A stretch of DNA of 64,000 bases from Cladobotryum mycophilum (GCA_036429605.1 CM071591.1:1116001-1180000), one strand, 5' to 3'; shown: positions 32,500 through 44,841, numbered from the stretch's first letter. Numbers and translations are program-made. Notes: generated from the sequence alone by a model not told the origin.

Positions 32500-32690
32500 T
32501 GAGGCAGTCGGGCTCAACAAGCATGAAGGGGGAGGAGTGGTTAAACTGCTGGCCACCACATACGAAATATTCTGGTTAGACTGGAGAGCTTTCTTCCCCT
32601 GGTGTAAGCATTTCACGAACAAAAACCATGGCCAACAATATGTAGCGACGGAAAAAAAGTCAAGCCTCTTGGCTTTCTGGTATTAATATC
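32500..32690. other. Convergent 3' region
   Basis: 191 bp between the stops of the tetraspanin and dbp6; presumed 3' untranslated sequences of both. Confidence 0.5.
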
Positions 32691-35471
32691 TCATCTCCTC
32701 CGTGACTCCAGCGCCTCTTTACCCAATGTCTCCAAGGCATCCTCATACTCCTGGATCTTGTCCTCGCTCATCTCCTCTATCCTCGCCCTCTCCACCTTTT
32801 GTGCTCTCTTCACGCTCGCTCCCTTCGCAATCTTACCCCAGAACCATCCACTCTCCCCATCCCCGACAAGAGTCCATGCACAACCGGACCTTCCCGCTCG
32901 AGCCGTACGACCGACACGGTGGACATAACCGGCCACGCTGGGCGGCAGATCATAGTTGATGACATGAGCCAGTTTGGGAATATCAATACCTCGGGCGACC
33001 AGATCGGAAGCAATGATGAGACGCAAAGATGACGAGGGTTCACTAAACGCGCGCAGTGTTTTGCGACGGATGCTGGTTGGCGTGGTGGATGTGAGGGTGC
33101 TGATGTGGCTGGAAAGGGATTTATCGAGTAATGTGAGGAGGCGTGACAATCGGAGGGCGGATTCGTTGGATTTGGTGAATATGAGGGACATGGGTATTTG
33201 CGACTTTGTAGATCTTGAAGGGGCGTCTTCTTCATCCGAGCTTGAATCTTCATCCGAACTTGCATCCGAATCTGAGCTGGTGTCCGAGTCGGAACTTGTG
33301 TCTGAGCCCGAGTCCGAGTCTGAATCCGAACTTGATTCGGAACTGGAGTCTGCATCCGTAGATTTCTTCGTTTCTGCTGCGCTCGTGAGTCCCGACTTTT
33401 GGCCCTCCATGGCCATTTGTTGGCCGCGCAACAAATCGAGGAGATACAACGGCTTAAGATTCGCATCGTGAACTCTCACCGCAAACTCCCTCAACGAACC
33501 CGGCAGCGAATGCTCCGCAACTTGCACATCTCCATCACTCTCTAGAACGATAAGTCTCGGCCTCCTCAGCGCCAACTGATTCAAAAGACTCAGGTCCCTG
33601 GTTAGAGTGGCACTGAGGATGACCTTGCGCACGCCCGTGTAGGGCATGTCGGGAAAGTCTCTGGCGCTGAACTTGATGGTCTTGAACTTCTCAAGGACGA
33701 CTTCCAGCCAGCCCTGAAAGCTTTGGGCAAGAAGTTTGTCGGCTTCGTCGACGACAAGCCAGCGGATGTAATCTAGCGTGAAACCTGGTGTTTGCTCAAT
33801 GTGCTCGACGAGACGACCGGGAGTACAGATGAGGACGTCAACCTTTGAGTAAAAGTCAATGACTTGACCTTCCCAGAGGCCAATCCGGGGATCATTCTCC
33901 TGTGTCGTATTCTCATTCAGTAGGTCATCCACATTCCCACCAGCCGCTCGTAGCTTTGTCTGCTCTTCCAATTGCTTGTACGTTTCCGGATCATATCGCG
34001 TCTCATTGCTTATGAGAGATTCTTGCTCGGAGCTCAACGACTGAGAGCCGATAGCGACGCCAATACGCACCCTCTTGCGGTCCTCTCCCTCATAGGCTTT
34101 GGCGCAGAGTTCAAATACTTCTTGGGCTTGCTTGACGAGTTCTCGTGTAGGCAGAACAACAAGGGCTCTCAATCTTGTGACGACACCGTTGCTTAGGTCT
34201 CTAACGATGGGTAAGGCGTAGGCGAGTGTCTTTCCGGAACCGGTTGCTGCTGAGATTAAAAGATCTCCGTATTGATCCTTGTTTGTTGGAAGAAGTAGAG
34301 GTAATGCAGCCGTTTGCACCGCAAAGGCTTCGGTATAGCCCTTCTCTTCAAGAATTCGAGCTGGCTTGGGAAGGAGCCCAAGATCTGTAAAGGGAGTACG
34401 GGTATCTTGAGAAACGCGAATTGGTGCCGATAACCACGAGGGGAGCGTGTCGTATGTAGGCTTCTCTGTGCTCGGAGCTGCTGGTTTAGGTTGTGGAAGT
34501 GGCTCCAAGCCGTGTAGCTCAACGGGTTCCTCTGGTTCTTCATCAATGCCCTGCTCCTTGATGGCTTCGGCGATTTTGAGGGACTTGGTCTTCCTCTCCA
34601 AAACCGACTTGTGCCGCTGGTCCTCTTCTTCTGAAGGGTCCTCCACCAGATCTTGAACCTTTTTCTTCTTTTCTTTTTTGACCTTTCGCTCCTTTGGCGT
34701 CTCTTCGATATCCTCATCAATCTGAGGTTCAACTGCGTCCGCCATTTCAACATCCCCCTGGGGTATCGCTGCCTTTTCATCTTCGGATTCCGGACTAGAT
34801 TCTTTCTCCTTTTCTGCCTTTTTACTCTTCCGTTTCTCCTTTTTAGGCTTAACTTCGACCTCATCATCCTCTGATTTTGTGTCATTGACCTCTGGTGTTT
34901 CTTCTTGGATAGTCTCTGAGCGCTCCCGCTCATCCTCTGCCTCTTCTAAAGATTCATCTTTGGCCTTTTTCTTCTTTTCTTTCTTTTCCTTTTTGCTCTT
35001 TTTGCTCTTCAAGCCATCAGCCTCCGGCTCTTCATCTTCCGCAGCCTCGACCTTCTTATCCTTCTTGCTCTTTTTAGTTTTAGAGCTCTTCTCTACCTCA
35101 TTGTCGCTCACTTCTGTCTCCTCCGATTCGTCGACATCCTTCTTCCCGGTCTTCTTTGACTTTTTGCTGCGCGATTCTTTGGATCCCTCTTCGTCCCGCT
35201 TGCGCTTAGGTGTCGGAAGACTTGGCTCGTCGTCAAAGTACCGTATTATCGGCGCTTCAGGTTTCTGTGGTGTGAATTCGGGTTGCTTCTGAAGAGTTGC
35301 TCCAGACGGCCTCGCGCCGGGAATGTAGCGAGTATAGCTGAAGCCATCGCCAACTACTTGGGCGACAGTCCCAGTCGCAGTCGTTGGAGCTGGTGATGCA
35401 GGTACAGGGGCGACTTCTTCTCTTTTGGAGGGCGTATTACCCGCTGCGGGGGGTATATATCTCGCATACAT
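32691..35471 (-). CDS. dbp6: ATP-dependent RNA helicase Dbp6 (DDX51 family)
   Basis: A single 926-codon frame. Nucleolar DEAD-box helicase for early 60S ribosomal subunit assembly. N-terminal YARYIPP and FSYTRYIPG, then a long Lys/Glu-rich charged tail (about 75-330) typical of nucleolar Dbp6. Helicase core: FAVQTAALPLLL (Q-like), AATGSGKT (about 412, motif I), PTRELVKQ (Ia), LICTPGRL, VDEADKL (about 600, motif II as DEAD), LSATL (III), SLIFTKS (IV), SDLVARGIDIP (V) and HRVGRTARAG (VI). A Ser/Asp/Glu repeat (about 33230-33360) is inserted before motif IV. The two RecA-like domains are separated by the insertion FEDRKRV-to-NDPRIGLW usual for Dbp6. It is divergent from gpi3 with 391 bp between starts. 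Confidence 0.95.
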   Translation of the reverse strand: MYARYIPPAAGNTPSKREEVAPVPASPAPTTATGTVAQVVGDGFSYTRYIPGARPSGATLQKQPEFTPQKPEAPIIRYFDDEPSLPTPKRKRDEEGSKESRSKKSKKTGKKDVDESEETEVSDNEVEKSSKTKKSKKDKKVEAAEDEEPEADGLKSKKSKKEKKEKKKKAKDESLEEAEDERERSETIQEETPEVNDTKSEDDEVEVKPKKEKRKSKKAEKEKESSPESEDEKAAIPQGDVEMADAVEPQIDEDIEETPKERKVKKEKKKKVQDLVEDPSEEEDQRHKSVLERKTKSLKIAEAIKEQGIDEEPEEPVELHGLEPLPQPKPAAPSTEKPTYDTLPSWLSAPIRVSQDTRTPFTDLGLLPKPARILEEKGYTEAFAVQTAALPLLLPTNKDQYGDLLISAATGSGKTLAYALPIVRDLSNGVVTRLRALVVLPTRELVKQAQEVFELCAKAYEGEDRKRVRIGVAIGSQSLSSEQESLISNETRYDPETYKQLEEQTKLRAAGGNVDDLLNENTTQENDPRIGLWEGQVIDFYSKVDVLICTPGRLVEHIEQTPGFTLDYIRWLVVDEADKLLAQSFQGWLEVVLEKFKTIKFSARDFPDMPYTGVRKVILSATLTRDLSLLNQLALRRPRLIVLESDGDVQVAEHSLPGSLREFAVRVHDANLKPLYLLDLLRGQQMAMEGQKSGLTSAAETKKSTDADSSSESSSDSDSDSGSDTSSDSDTSSDSDASSDEDSSSDEEDAPSRSTKSQIPMSLIFTKSNESALRLSRLLTLLDKSLSSHISTLTSTTPTSIRRKTLRAFSEPSSSLRLIIASDLVARGIDIPKLAHVINYDLPPSVAGYVHRVGRTARAGRSGCAWTLVGDGESGWFWGKIAKGASVKRAQKVERARIEEMSEDKIQEYEDALETLGKEALESRRR

Positions 35472-35862
35472 ATTGTCCTAAAAAATTGGTTCTTTTTGAC
35501 CAGAGAAATACAATTTACAAGGTCAATGGTCTTGCGCAATTGACGGTCGCATGCAGGCACTTGCTGTAGCTCCAAAATTTTGGCTTATCGCAATTCTGCC
35601 ACTCTCCACCGCTGACCTTATCACCTCAATTCGGGCTAACCAGGATGACGGCGGGACGTGTCCATTTCATCCCCCGGGGTGTATGAAATTGCGCCCCATA
35701 TCATGCAATTGGTCTGGTTCATTCACACTCTCAACGATTCAAAAAAGGACATCAGATGAGATGAGAGGGAGGTGACAAACTCAGGGCAAGTGTCCTGAAG
35801 GAGGAAACACTTGAGATTTGAACAATGAGGGAAATCGGACATCTCGTCTTACAACCGCCAAG
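35472..35862. promoter_or_regulatory. Bidirectional intergenic region of dbp6 and gpi3
   Basis: 391 bp between two divergent start codons, so both promoters must lie here or in untranslated leaders. The gpi3 leader contains an out-of-frame upstream ATG (35825, ATGAGG). No specific factor site is claimed. Confidence 0.6.
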
Positions 35863-37414
35863 ATGACACGCAGAACCTACAACATCGCCATGGTCAGCGA
35901 TTTCTTCTTCCCCCAACCCGGCGGCGTCGAATCTCACATCTACCAACTCTCAAGCAAGCTCATCGACCGGGGCCACAAAGTCATCATCATCACCCACTGT
36001 CACGATGACCGCAAGGGCATCCGCTACCTCAACAACGGCCTCAAGGTCTACCACATACCTTTCCTCGTCATCTACCGCCAGGCCACCTTCCCTACCGTCT
36101 TTTCCTTCTTCCCCATCCTGAGGAACATATGCATCCGTGAGAGGATCGAGATTGTTCATGGGCACGGCAGTCTGAGCAGTCTCTGCCATGAGGGGATCTT
36201 GCATGCGAGGACCATGGGGCTGAGGACTGTGTTTACGGATCATTCACTTTTCGGGTTTGCGGATGCGGCGAGTATATTAACGAACAAGCTGCTCAAGTTC
36301 ATCCTCAGTGATGTTGATCATAGCATCTGCGTGAGCCATACATGGTGAGTGAGATACCCCCTTTATTGATCACACAAGAATCTAACATGACTTGTAGCAA
36401 AGAAAACACAGTTCTTAGGGCATCCCTTGATCCCCTCATGGTCTCCGTCATCCCCAACGCCGTCGTAGGCGAAAACTTCAGGCCCAGGGACTACCCCACA
36501 TCCCCTGACCAGATCGGCTTCGGCGTCGAGCCCGCCCCCGCCGCCTCGGCCCCAACGACACCATCACCATCGTCGTCATCTCCCGCCTCTTCTACAACAA
36601 GGGCACGGATCTCCTCACCGCCGCCATCCCCCGCATCCTGGAGAACCACCCCAACACGCGCTTCATCATCGCCGGCTCGGGTCCCAAGGCTATCGACCTG
36701 GAACAAATGATCGAGACCAACGTGCTCCAGGACCGCGTGGAGATGCTCGGCCCCATTCGCCACGAGGACGTCCGCGACGTCATGACCCGCGGGCACATCT
36801 ACCTCCACCCTTCCCTCACCGAGGCCTTTGGCACCGTCATCGTCGAGGCGGCCAGCTGCGGCCTCTACGTCGTCTGCACCCAGGTCGGCGGCATCCCCGA
36901 GGTCCTCCCCTCCCACATGACCACCTTCGCCAAGCCCGAAGAGGACGACATCGTCCTCGCCACGGGCAAAGCCATAACCGCCATGCGCGCCGGCAAGATC
37001 CGCACCGAGAAGTTCCACGACCAGGTCAAGAAGATGTACTCGTGGTCCAACGTCGCCATGCGCACCGAGCGCGTCTACGACGGCATCTCGGGCACCATCC
37101 CCGAGGAGGAATTCTACGGCTTCGACACCAGCGGCTACAACGGCAGTCGTATCCGCGACTTTGCCCTCATCAACCGCCTGAAGCGGTACTACGGCTGCGG
37201 CATCTGGGCCGGCAAGCTGTTTTGCCTGTGCGTCGTCATTGATTACCTCTTCTTCTTGTTCTTAGAGTGGTGGTTCCCCAGGGAGAATATCGACATCTGC
37301 CCGGATTGGCCGAGGAAGACGCCCGCGCTGGACGGCGCCGATGATGCGAAGAAGCACACCGCTAGTAATCGGTCGAGCTCCTCGCATGGAGCTACCAAGT
37401 TGGAAGAGGGATAA
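35863..37414 (+). CDS. gpi3: GPI-GlcNAc transferase catalytic subunit (PIG-A/Gpi3/Spt14)
   Basis: First step of GPI-anchor synthesis at the ER: transfers GlcNAc from UDP-GlcNAc to phosphatidylinositol. Exons 35863-36344 and 36398-37414, intron 53 bp. GT4-family glycosyltransferase: MVSDFFFPQPGGVESH at the start, VHGHGSLSSLCHE, TDHSLFGF, then the second domain with VISRLFYNKGTDLL, FIIAGSGPK, LHPSLTEAFGTVIVEAASCGL with the E-x7-E motif, and GGIPEVLP. A C-terminal hydrophobic segment (LFCLCVVIDYLFFLFLEWWF) is the membrane anchor, followed by a luminal tail. The frame breaks at the C run 36535-36539. One added C restores PRRLGPNDTI and yields exactly 499 codons plus stop. An essential gene is unlikely to be broken, so an assembly error is inferred. 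The ATG at 35863 is chosen because it precedes the conserved TRRTYNIAMVSDFF start. Confidence 0.95.
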
Positions 37415-37780
37415 TAGACAACTTACTCTACGTTAGATGAACAGAGGTCGCAAGAGTCGGATTCACTAGTCTGCTAGACACAAGGAGACAAGGAGACAAG
37501 AACGTAGACCGCATAGCGGAAGATCATGTACATAATATGAGTTAATGACAATACCACTTGAAAAAAAACCCATTGATGTACTTGGATATTATTCAGGCAT
37601 GCCAGGTCGCTCTACTACAAGTGCGTGTGTGTGTGTGTGTGTGTAACTCATACAACATCTCAAAAAAGCAAAACAAAAAAGCAACATGCGCCAATTCTCC
37701 TATTTACTTTCAAACCCCCCAAGTCCCGCCATCAAAGCGACCCTGTCAACTCGTCTTTCTCGCAAAACTGCAAGCTGTCC
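37415..37780. other. Convergent 3' region with (GT)n
   Basis: 366 bp between gpi3 and the minus-strand bromodomain gene, with a (GT)n microsatellite at 37621-37644. Presumed untranslated regions. Confidence 0.6.
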
Positions 37781-40700
37781 CTAACCCCTTGTACTAATGC
37801 GTCTTCTCTTGACAGTCCCCGTCACAGAGGCCGAGTCGCCATCCGCCGCCAGCTCGTCCTCGTCCTCCGCCGTGTCGTCCGCGGGCGTGACGACACTACC
37901 CTGCCTCGTGGTCGACATGGGGGGATACCCCTATCCTTTTCCGCGGCGCGGAGATCGCCCAGCAGCTTCTCGACCTCGATGAACATGCTCTGCGTATTCT
38001 TCACGACCCCGTTCTCGTCGAGACGATAGCCGACTACCTCTTCCTCGTCGTCCTGAGATCGCTGCATGAATGCCGGGCCGGGCCCGCGGTCTGGATCCGG
38101 GTTGTACATTATGGCATTGCAAAACATGTGAACAAGCTCACGTTCCAGATGGGCACTGTTGATGATACCCTTTGGTGGAACAAGATCGTCTGATATCGGA
38201 AGCCATACGGCTGCTGTGCCGGGATCGCCACCGGGTAGATTATTCGCCGCTTGCTGAGCTGCCTTGTTACCTTGCTTAATGGCAGAACGGATAGACGTGA
38301 TATCCTGTGGTTGCAACACAATTTGGCGATAATTAGGCGCGTCTTTTTCCCGTAACGCAGTTGCAAACATGTTGGCATCACGATGGCTAGAGATCTGGTC
38401 GAGGGCGGACGAAGACACCTTTGTGAACCCGCGAGTCCACAAAACATGCGTCGGTGGTCCCGATAAATCAGATGGATCCTGCCGTTTCCGCTTAGAGACC
38501 CGCGATATGCTACTCGGAGTCACCAAATGCCCCCTACCGTGAACGCTCTCATCAGCGGTTGTATCACCAGTCTCCTCCCTTAATCGCGGGGTTGCGACCT
38601 CCTTCTTCACTTTGGGAGCCGGTACAGAGTGATCCAGCGATAATTCATCCGTTTGAGATGCGACCGATTGGCTTCTGCGTGTGCCAGTAGCCGAAGGTGT
38701 AGCACTAGTACCTCGACCCCGCTGAATATTGCGCGGCGGTCGACCTCGACCGGCTTTTGGTGTAGGAGTGACAGTGACATCGGCTTTGGGGGTTGCTTTC
38801 GCTATCTGCAACGTGGGAATAGGCTTTGTCGTAGAACCCTTGAGTACAGTAGGTCGTTGAGGGGGACTAACCGGCTCATATGCCGGACTCTCAGGTTCTG
38901 ACATGAGGGGGCCTGGGGTGGATGGCGTTGAATGAGAGGCCCATTTCGTTCCAAATCCGCGTTTGAGCAACGCTGGGGTGGAGGGTCCTGGTGTTCGCGG
39001 GGCAGGGGACGCTGTGCTGAGTCGTCTTACTGGACCTGGAGTAGCAGCTTGTCGAATCATATGCTCGGGGATAGCTGGTCTGGGCTGTTGGCCCATATAC
39101 GGTGAAGCGTATGATTTTGAGGATGCCAAAGGAGCAGGTGAAGCAGATGGTGACCCATGCTGGCCCTGTTGGGGAGGCATTGTCTGCCATCTTTGCGGGG
39201 CCGGTGTTGCTTTGGCAATCTGAGCAGATGTTGCTACATGTCCAGAAGCTGCCTTGACTGGAGTCGCAGCGGCAAGTGGTCGAGGTGTTGGCGGCTTTTG
39301 CTGCTGGAACTTTTGAGCCAGTTGCGAGAGCGGGGGTTTTGGAACCTGTTGAGCGTGTGTCTGCTGGCTATGCGTAGCTTGGGGTGTGTGATGACCATGC
39401 TGGGCTGGCTGTAGACGCGGAGACTGTTGAGCATGAAGGGGTTGTTGTGGCTGAATAGGTCGGCCCGGAGTAACAGCACCTGCTGCTGATGGAGGTCTAG
39501 CCTGAGGTGCCACAGTCGAGCCAACTGGCCGGGGAGGCCCTGGCTGCAAAGGCGGCACTAGTTGGCCAGCAGACTGAGGAGGAACAAGAACCGGCTTGGT
39601 AGGAGTAGGCCGGGCCTGCGGCGGCTGCTGCTGCTGCTGCTGCATTTGAGGATGGACTACCTGACCATGTGGATGAGGAGAATATTGAGGTTGTTGCTGC
39701 GGTGGATGATGGGGAGGTTGTGAGTGTTGCTGTTGCTGTTGCTGTTGCTGTTGCCATTGTTGGTGTTGTTGATACTGTTGCTGAAGTTGGACCTTTTGTT
39801 GAACAGGCATGTTCGGGGGCAAGGTCGGTGCAAACTGACCAGCCTGAGGAACTTGTGTTGTCGGCGGAGGCTGGTACGGCTTTTCCCACTTCAACGTTCC
39901 AGCAGCCGGAGAAGGAGCCGGAGGTGCAGCAGCAATCTCCTTGGGATGAAGAACCGCCACTTCAGGCCGTGGCGAGATGACTTGCTTGGGAGGCTGTGCC
40001 GGAGGCTGCAGCACACGGTGCCCTGGTTGTGTATGGGGCCCCGCAGGCGCTTGAAGCACTGAGGCAGTTCCATTTGGCGGTTTCGGTGAAACCACTGGTC
40101 GTTGAGGTTGGGCCCCTGGCAATAAGTGAGCGGGCGGCGCAACTTTTGGAGTAGCAATTGTCGGCGTAGGGGTTTTGGGCGGTAAGACTGGTGTGTTTGG
40201 CGTCGGCCCTCTCCTGATGGCGGCCGGTGTCACTGGAACCTGTCCTGGCAATGAATGGGGTCCATGTGAAGCTGCCGCTGCCTTTGGATCTCGTGGAGCC
40301 AGAACCGGCGTACCATTCTGGCTGGCCGCCCTCGCAAGCCTTTCCTTCTCACTCTTCTCAAGCAATTGAATCTCCTTTTGCACATTCGAAAACTTCCGTT
40401 CGTCTTCTCGAATCAACGTGACCATGTGATCTCGATACCGGCCATATAGTCGATCCACCAAAATCGGAACTTTTTCCACATTTTCGTATACATCCTTCAG
40501 CGTCGGCAGCGGCGGCGTCCCAAGCTTCCTCTTCCTAGACCCAGGAGACCCAGACCCAGGCCCATCCGTCGCAGCAGCAGCAGCGGCGGCGGCAACCCCT
40601 CGGCGGCGCGCTCCGCCTCGCTCCTCAGCTCATCGCGCAACAGCAGCAGGAACAGCTGCTGCAGCGCATCGGGACTCAGACGCGTAGGGTCGTACGTGCC

Positions 40701-40835
40701 GCCGCTCTTGATGAGTGCATTGTTCTTAAGTAGCTCCGAGATGCGGGCAAAGGCTCCGGCATCGACTCCGTGGGTGAGCAGCGACTGGAATAGGAACAGC
40801 GACTCGAGTGGCGTGTACGCGGCCGGGTGATTCAT
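37781..40835 (-). CDS. BRD8/Bdc1-like bromodomain protein, probable NuA4 subunit
   Basis: N-terminal MNHPAAYTPLESLFLFQSLL and a helical region with NALIKSGGTYDPTRLSPDALQQLF, typical of the BRD8/Bdc1 branch. Then KDVYENVEKVPILVDRLYGRYR, a long Pro/Gln-rich linker with a poly-Gln run (plus strand 39725-39757), and a C-terminal bromodomain with LDQISSHRDANMFATALREKDAPNYRQIV and the NAIMYNPDP acetyl-lysine pocket loop. Orthologues belong to the NuA4 histone acetyltransferase. Two breaks: the C run 40596-40599 (residue about 80) and the G run 37919-37924 near the end. One base added to each gives 1018 codons plus stop and a tail ending KRRRIST. Without the second, the C terminus reads as Arg-rich nonsense. 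An intron at the first break is less likely, as no good donor is present. The assignment to BRD8/Bdc1 is family inference. Confidence 0.85.
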
Positions 40836-41804
40836 GCCCCACGGTCCACCTCGCCGGCGATCGAGGGGGCCTTCGCGTGTCGCAACAAGATGAATGGGCG
40901 CCACGATCTGTTTTGTTTTCCAAGGTTTTGAGTTAGAGAACTTTGTTCCGTCACCGGACAGGATAGCCAAAAATAAAAATAAAAAGAATTTACTACGTCA
41001 TTCACTTGGGGAGGGGGGCGCAGAGACAAAGTCCGTTTCGGCCCAAAAAAAAACACGTACTGGCAGCCTTGATAAAGACTCCTTTCCCTTCAAACGGCAC
41101 TTCCAGAGTATTTCATCTGGTCCTGGTTGGCTGCTGGGGCCTCTCCTTCGATACGACCGTCTCCTCTTCCGATGGTGGTGGTTTTTTTCGGTTGCGCGAC
41201 TGGGTTTGTCCAGATATCACGTGACAATCGGTTCCAAAGCTGGCAAGGCTGCGCGCGTTTAGGAGCAAAGAAATTGGAGGTGGTGGAAGAGGAAACGATG
41301 ATTGCGCCCAAGCGGAGAAACGCAACCAAACATTGTCTCAATGCTCGGTGCTCACGTGACACCCCCTGAACGTATAACATACGTGCTACCAAGCAACAAC
41401 CTAGACAGTATGACAGCAAACATATCGACTTTATCATGATCATCATGGCATCAGTCACAGTGGGAATTGAATAATGAGATATAATGGCAAGTTTGAAAAG
41501 CCATGCGCTGAGTTCCATTAGGAAGCAGTATATAATAAATCTAAGCACACCGTAAAACTCCCAATGACCCGTGGTATCATATCAAAAGAATAGCTTGAAG
41601 CCCTTCTATGCAGCACGCTCCCCCATTCACCAGGGGCTAATTCTAAGCCGAATTTGCATCGCCCATTTTAATGATATAAATTCCCAAAAACAAACGCCGC
41701 CTAGGCCAAGTCCTTATTCTGTTTTGGACGACCAATCGCTCTTCGTAACTAAACAAGAAAAAGAAAAAATTAATGGGGTAATAACACATGAGATGAAGTG
41801 AAGG
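40836..41804. other. Intergenic region upstream of the bromodomain gene
   Basis: Promoter of the minus-strand bromodomain gene and 3' region of the next minus-strand gene. Open frames at 41090-41548 and elsewhere show no family resemblance. Confidence 0.45.
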
Positions 41805-44800
41805 TCATGTCGATGATGAGGTCGATGAACCGTCGGCGCTGCCGCGGCGTTCTTCGCTCGACCCATCTGCTCCCCGCCCGTTCGCCTGACTTGTAAGACG
41901 TAGTTTCTCGTCCAATAGTGTAACAAGTCGTTCGGAATATTGATCGAGAAGCCCGCTGAGAACCGTCTCGTTCATAGCGCGGCTCCTGATTGCTCGATCC
42001 CCCAATGCCGCCGCCGTGAACCGTAACTCCTGGTCCAGCTCACTCAGAGCCTCGGCGGTGATGGGCTCCGCTGATGATAGTTTTTTCCGGTACGCCCTCA
42101 GCGTGCGACAGGCTTGTTCCGTCGCCGTATTCAACGTCCCGAATGTGCGAAGACTAGAAGATGAATTCTTCTTCCGCGCTGTGAGCCCTAGAGACGGCAT
42201 GGACGGCTGCTTCTTCAGCCTTCTCCTGGGGCTAGCGGGAGGGCTGCTAGGTTGTGGAGTTTCCGACGGTCGTCGCCGTGAGGGAGTACCCTCGATAATT
42301 ATACTATTACCGGGGCTTGTTTGTGATGCCCCCGTTGGTGTCCTGATACCCGGGATATTTGAAGTAAGATTAAGTCGCGACGTGCGCCGCCCCACGCTTC
42401 GAGGTGGTGAGCGTCGGCCGCCTGGGGATTGAGGTTGTCTTTGAAACTCCGCTAATTCCGCTTTCGAAAGCACCTTGCGCAGAGGTGGCCGCCCAGAAAC
42501 GCTCTCCTTTGCAGGCGACGAGTCTCTAGTCAACAGCCTGTTCGTCTGATCATTCGCATCCAGTGCCCAAATCATTATCGTCCCATCCAAAGCAACGCTC
42601 ACGGCCTTCTTTCCGCCATCATTATCGTCAACTAAACAAACGCCATTGATTGCCTCAGTGTGGCCCCATTCCCGATCCAAAAACACCCCAGAATTAGAGT
42701 CATAAAGCCTAATGGATTTATCCGTATTAGAAACTCCTAGCAAGAAGTCGACGTCTCTTGCCGCCCACTGCCCAAGTGATAATGATTCGCACACGGCAGA
42801 TTCAATCCCCCTTCATCGATGCATTTAAACGAATTAACCGGCCGCCCAGTAGTAAGGTCATATTGGCAGACGGACCGGTCCAGCATGGAAACGAATGCTG
42901 TCCGGTTGTCTGGACTGATAGTCATAGATGTTGGTGAAGCTTTTAAAGAAATAATTTTTGAAGGAATGGCTGCAATCATGTCTGGATCTCCATCTCTCGA
43001 GACCAGCTCATGTATCTGCAAAGTGCGATCCCACGCGCAAGTGATGATCTTGTCGGCAGTGGGGATAAGCACCTGGATGACTCTGGCAGAAAACTCAATC
43101 GTTTGAAAGTGCTCGATACTGCCACTCGAGTCTCGGTGGAATAGCTGTGCGGTGCGATCTCTGCCGCAGCACGCCATGAGAAATTTTGTGTCGTTTTCAA
43201 ACAGACTGACGCATGTGCAGTCGGCCGAGTGTGCTTTCGTATCAAGGATACAGTCTTGTGTCACAATGTCGGTGACTTTGAGAACGCCTAATCGATCTGC
43301 CGTGACCAGCAGCCGCCCATTTCGAGACAGCCTAGCACAAGTGAGCTGGTTCAACGGCTCCAGCTCTGCCTCCGGCTCGTCAACTCCCTCAAGAGGCACA
43401 TTGACCGATGCTTTCATGTGACCCTCCAAGTCCCAGAATGCGACATTTCCTGAGCTTGACCATGTGAGGAAAGCTGCCTTCAACCTATTAGGCTGCTGAA
43501 GTGGATAAATACCCGTTACCGGTTCACCCTGGCCTGGGATATGAATGTGTGTCTTCGCTTTAGCCGTTTGACCAGGTATGTAATCCATGTTCCAGATATC
43601 TACAGATGCGCGCGAATCAACGGTAACAAGCCTGTCCTTGAGAAACCCTAAAGCGGCAACCCCTGACTTGGTTTGTGTCGTCTCGAGAATGCAATCCACC
43701 CGGCCGTCCATAACCTTGGGCACATCAAGAATCGCAAAGGTGTTGCCGTCTCTCCCCCGACATAGGCAACATTGTTACGAATTGTGATGGTTGATATGGA
43801 GAATTTCAGATTCACGACTTTGAAGACTTTTAATTGCCTATCGTCGTCATCAAGAATACACACATCGCCAGCTTCCGTGCAGAAAATGAGTTGCTTGCCA
43901 TCAACAGCCGCACATGTAAAGGTCGCGTCCAGGAGACCTCCAAGCAAAATATTTCGTCCAGACAATGTTTTTTGAGTTGTTGGCGTGGAGGGGGCGGAAT
44001 CGTTCATAAATTTGGACTTTATCGGTGATGTAGCGTCCTTCTCATCAACCTTCCACATCTTGACATGGCGCACCCCAAGCGTAATTAGCGAGTTACCCAA
44101 CCATACCATATCCTTGATGTATGAGGTGCACCGGTTCTGCTGAAAGAGCCTCGTCTGGCCAGTTCGAGGATCGATTTTCCAGACATAGATGAAGCCATCG
44201 TTGGCTGAGCCGAGCGACGCAAGAAACTTGGTGTCGGCAGACCACGCGACCGCATTTACGCCAAATGCGTGCTCGCTGATGGATACCAGGGGCGTATCCG
44301 AAGACGTATCCTGGAGATTGAAGATCAAGACTCGAGGGGCATAGCCAGTCTCACCAACAGCGAGATATTTGCCCTCGCGGCTTAGGGCCAAGCATGTAGC
44401 CGCCTTGATGCGCTCCCGGCTCGTCCACGTCTTGGATCCAGAGTCGGTCCATTCCAGGGAGCTATAGGAATCTCGACCCAAGGCGACTCGGTTTCGGCTG
44501 TCGTTAGCTTTTGGCGTCGTCGTCGGTGTGGAGGGCGAATTCTGAGATAGGTTGACTGCGTATATGGGGGTGGCGGTAGGTCGCGCCCTATAAAATCGCT
44601 GAGCATAGCGCTCACCGTCGACGTCGACGACGACCACTGCGCCGCCAGCGGTGTAGGCAAAGGAAGAATTAACAGTGTCAAAGGCAGTCGGGGCGCGACA
44701 CGTTGTTCCAACTACTCTCTTCAAAGAAAGGAGCGATTCCAGCATGTTTCGACCGCGCGGCGGAGATCGTGCTCGTCGTTGCAAATAAGGCGAATTGGAG

Positions 44801-44841
44801 GGCGTCAGCTTCAGTCGGTTATTGGACGGAGTTGCTGACAT
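41805..44841 (-). CDS. MABP1/WDR62-like WD40 protein
   Basis: Repaired length 1012 codons plus stop, all on one exon. The start is ATG 44839-44841 (MSATPSNNRLKL). The N-terminal WD40 propeller begins LLSLKRVVGTT and FAYTAGGAVVVVDVDG, followed by LALSREGKYLAVGETGYAPRVLIFN, VNAVAWSADTKFLASLG and LITLGVRHVKMWKVDE, in the order seen in animal MABP1/WDR62. A second propeller follows (VDIWNMDYIPG, VAFWDLEG, DRTLQIHELV, TDKSIRLYD, GTIMIWALD), then a Ser/Pro/Arg-rich tail and a helical end. The animal proteins scaffold JNK signalling and spindle poles; the fungal function is unknown. Breaks: C runs 43754-43758 (AYVGGRDGN restored) and 42807-42811 (DEGGIESAVCES restored). The exact total length supports assembly errors at both. 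Confidence 0.85.
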
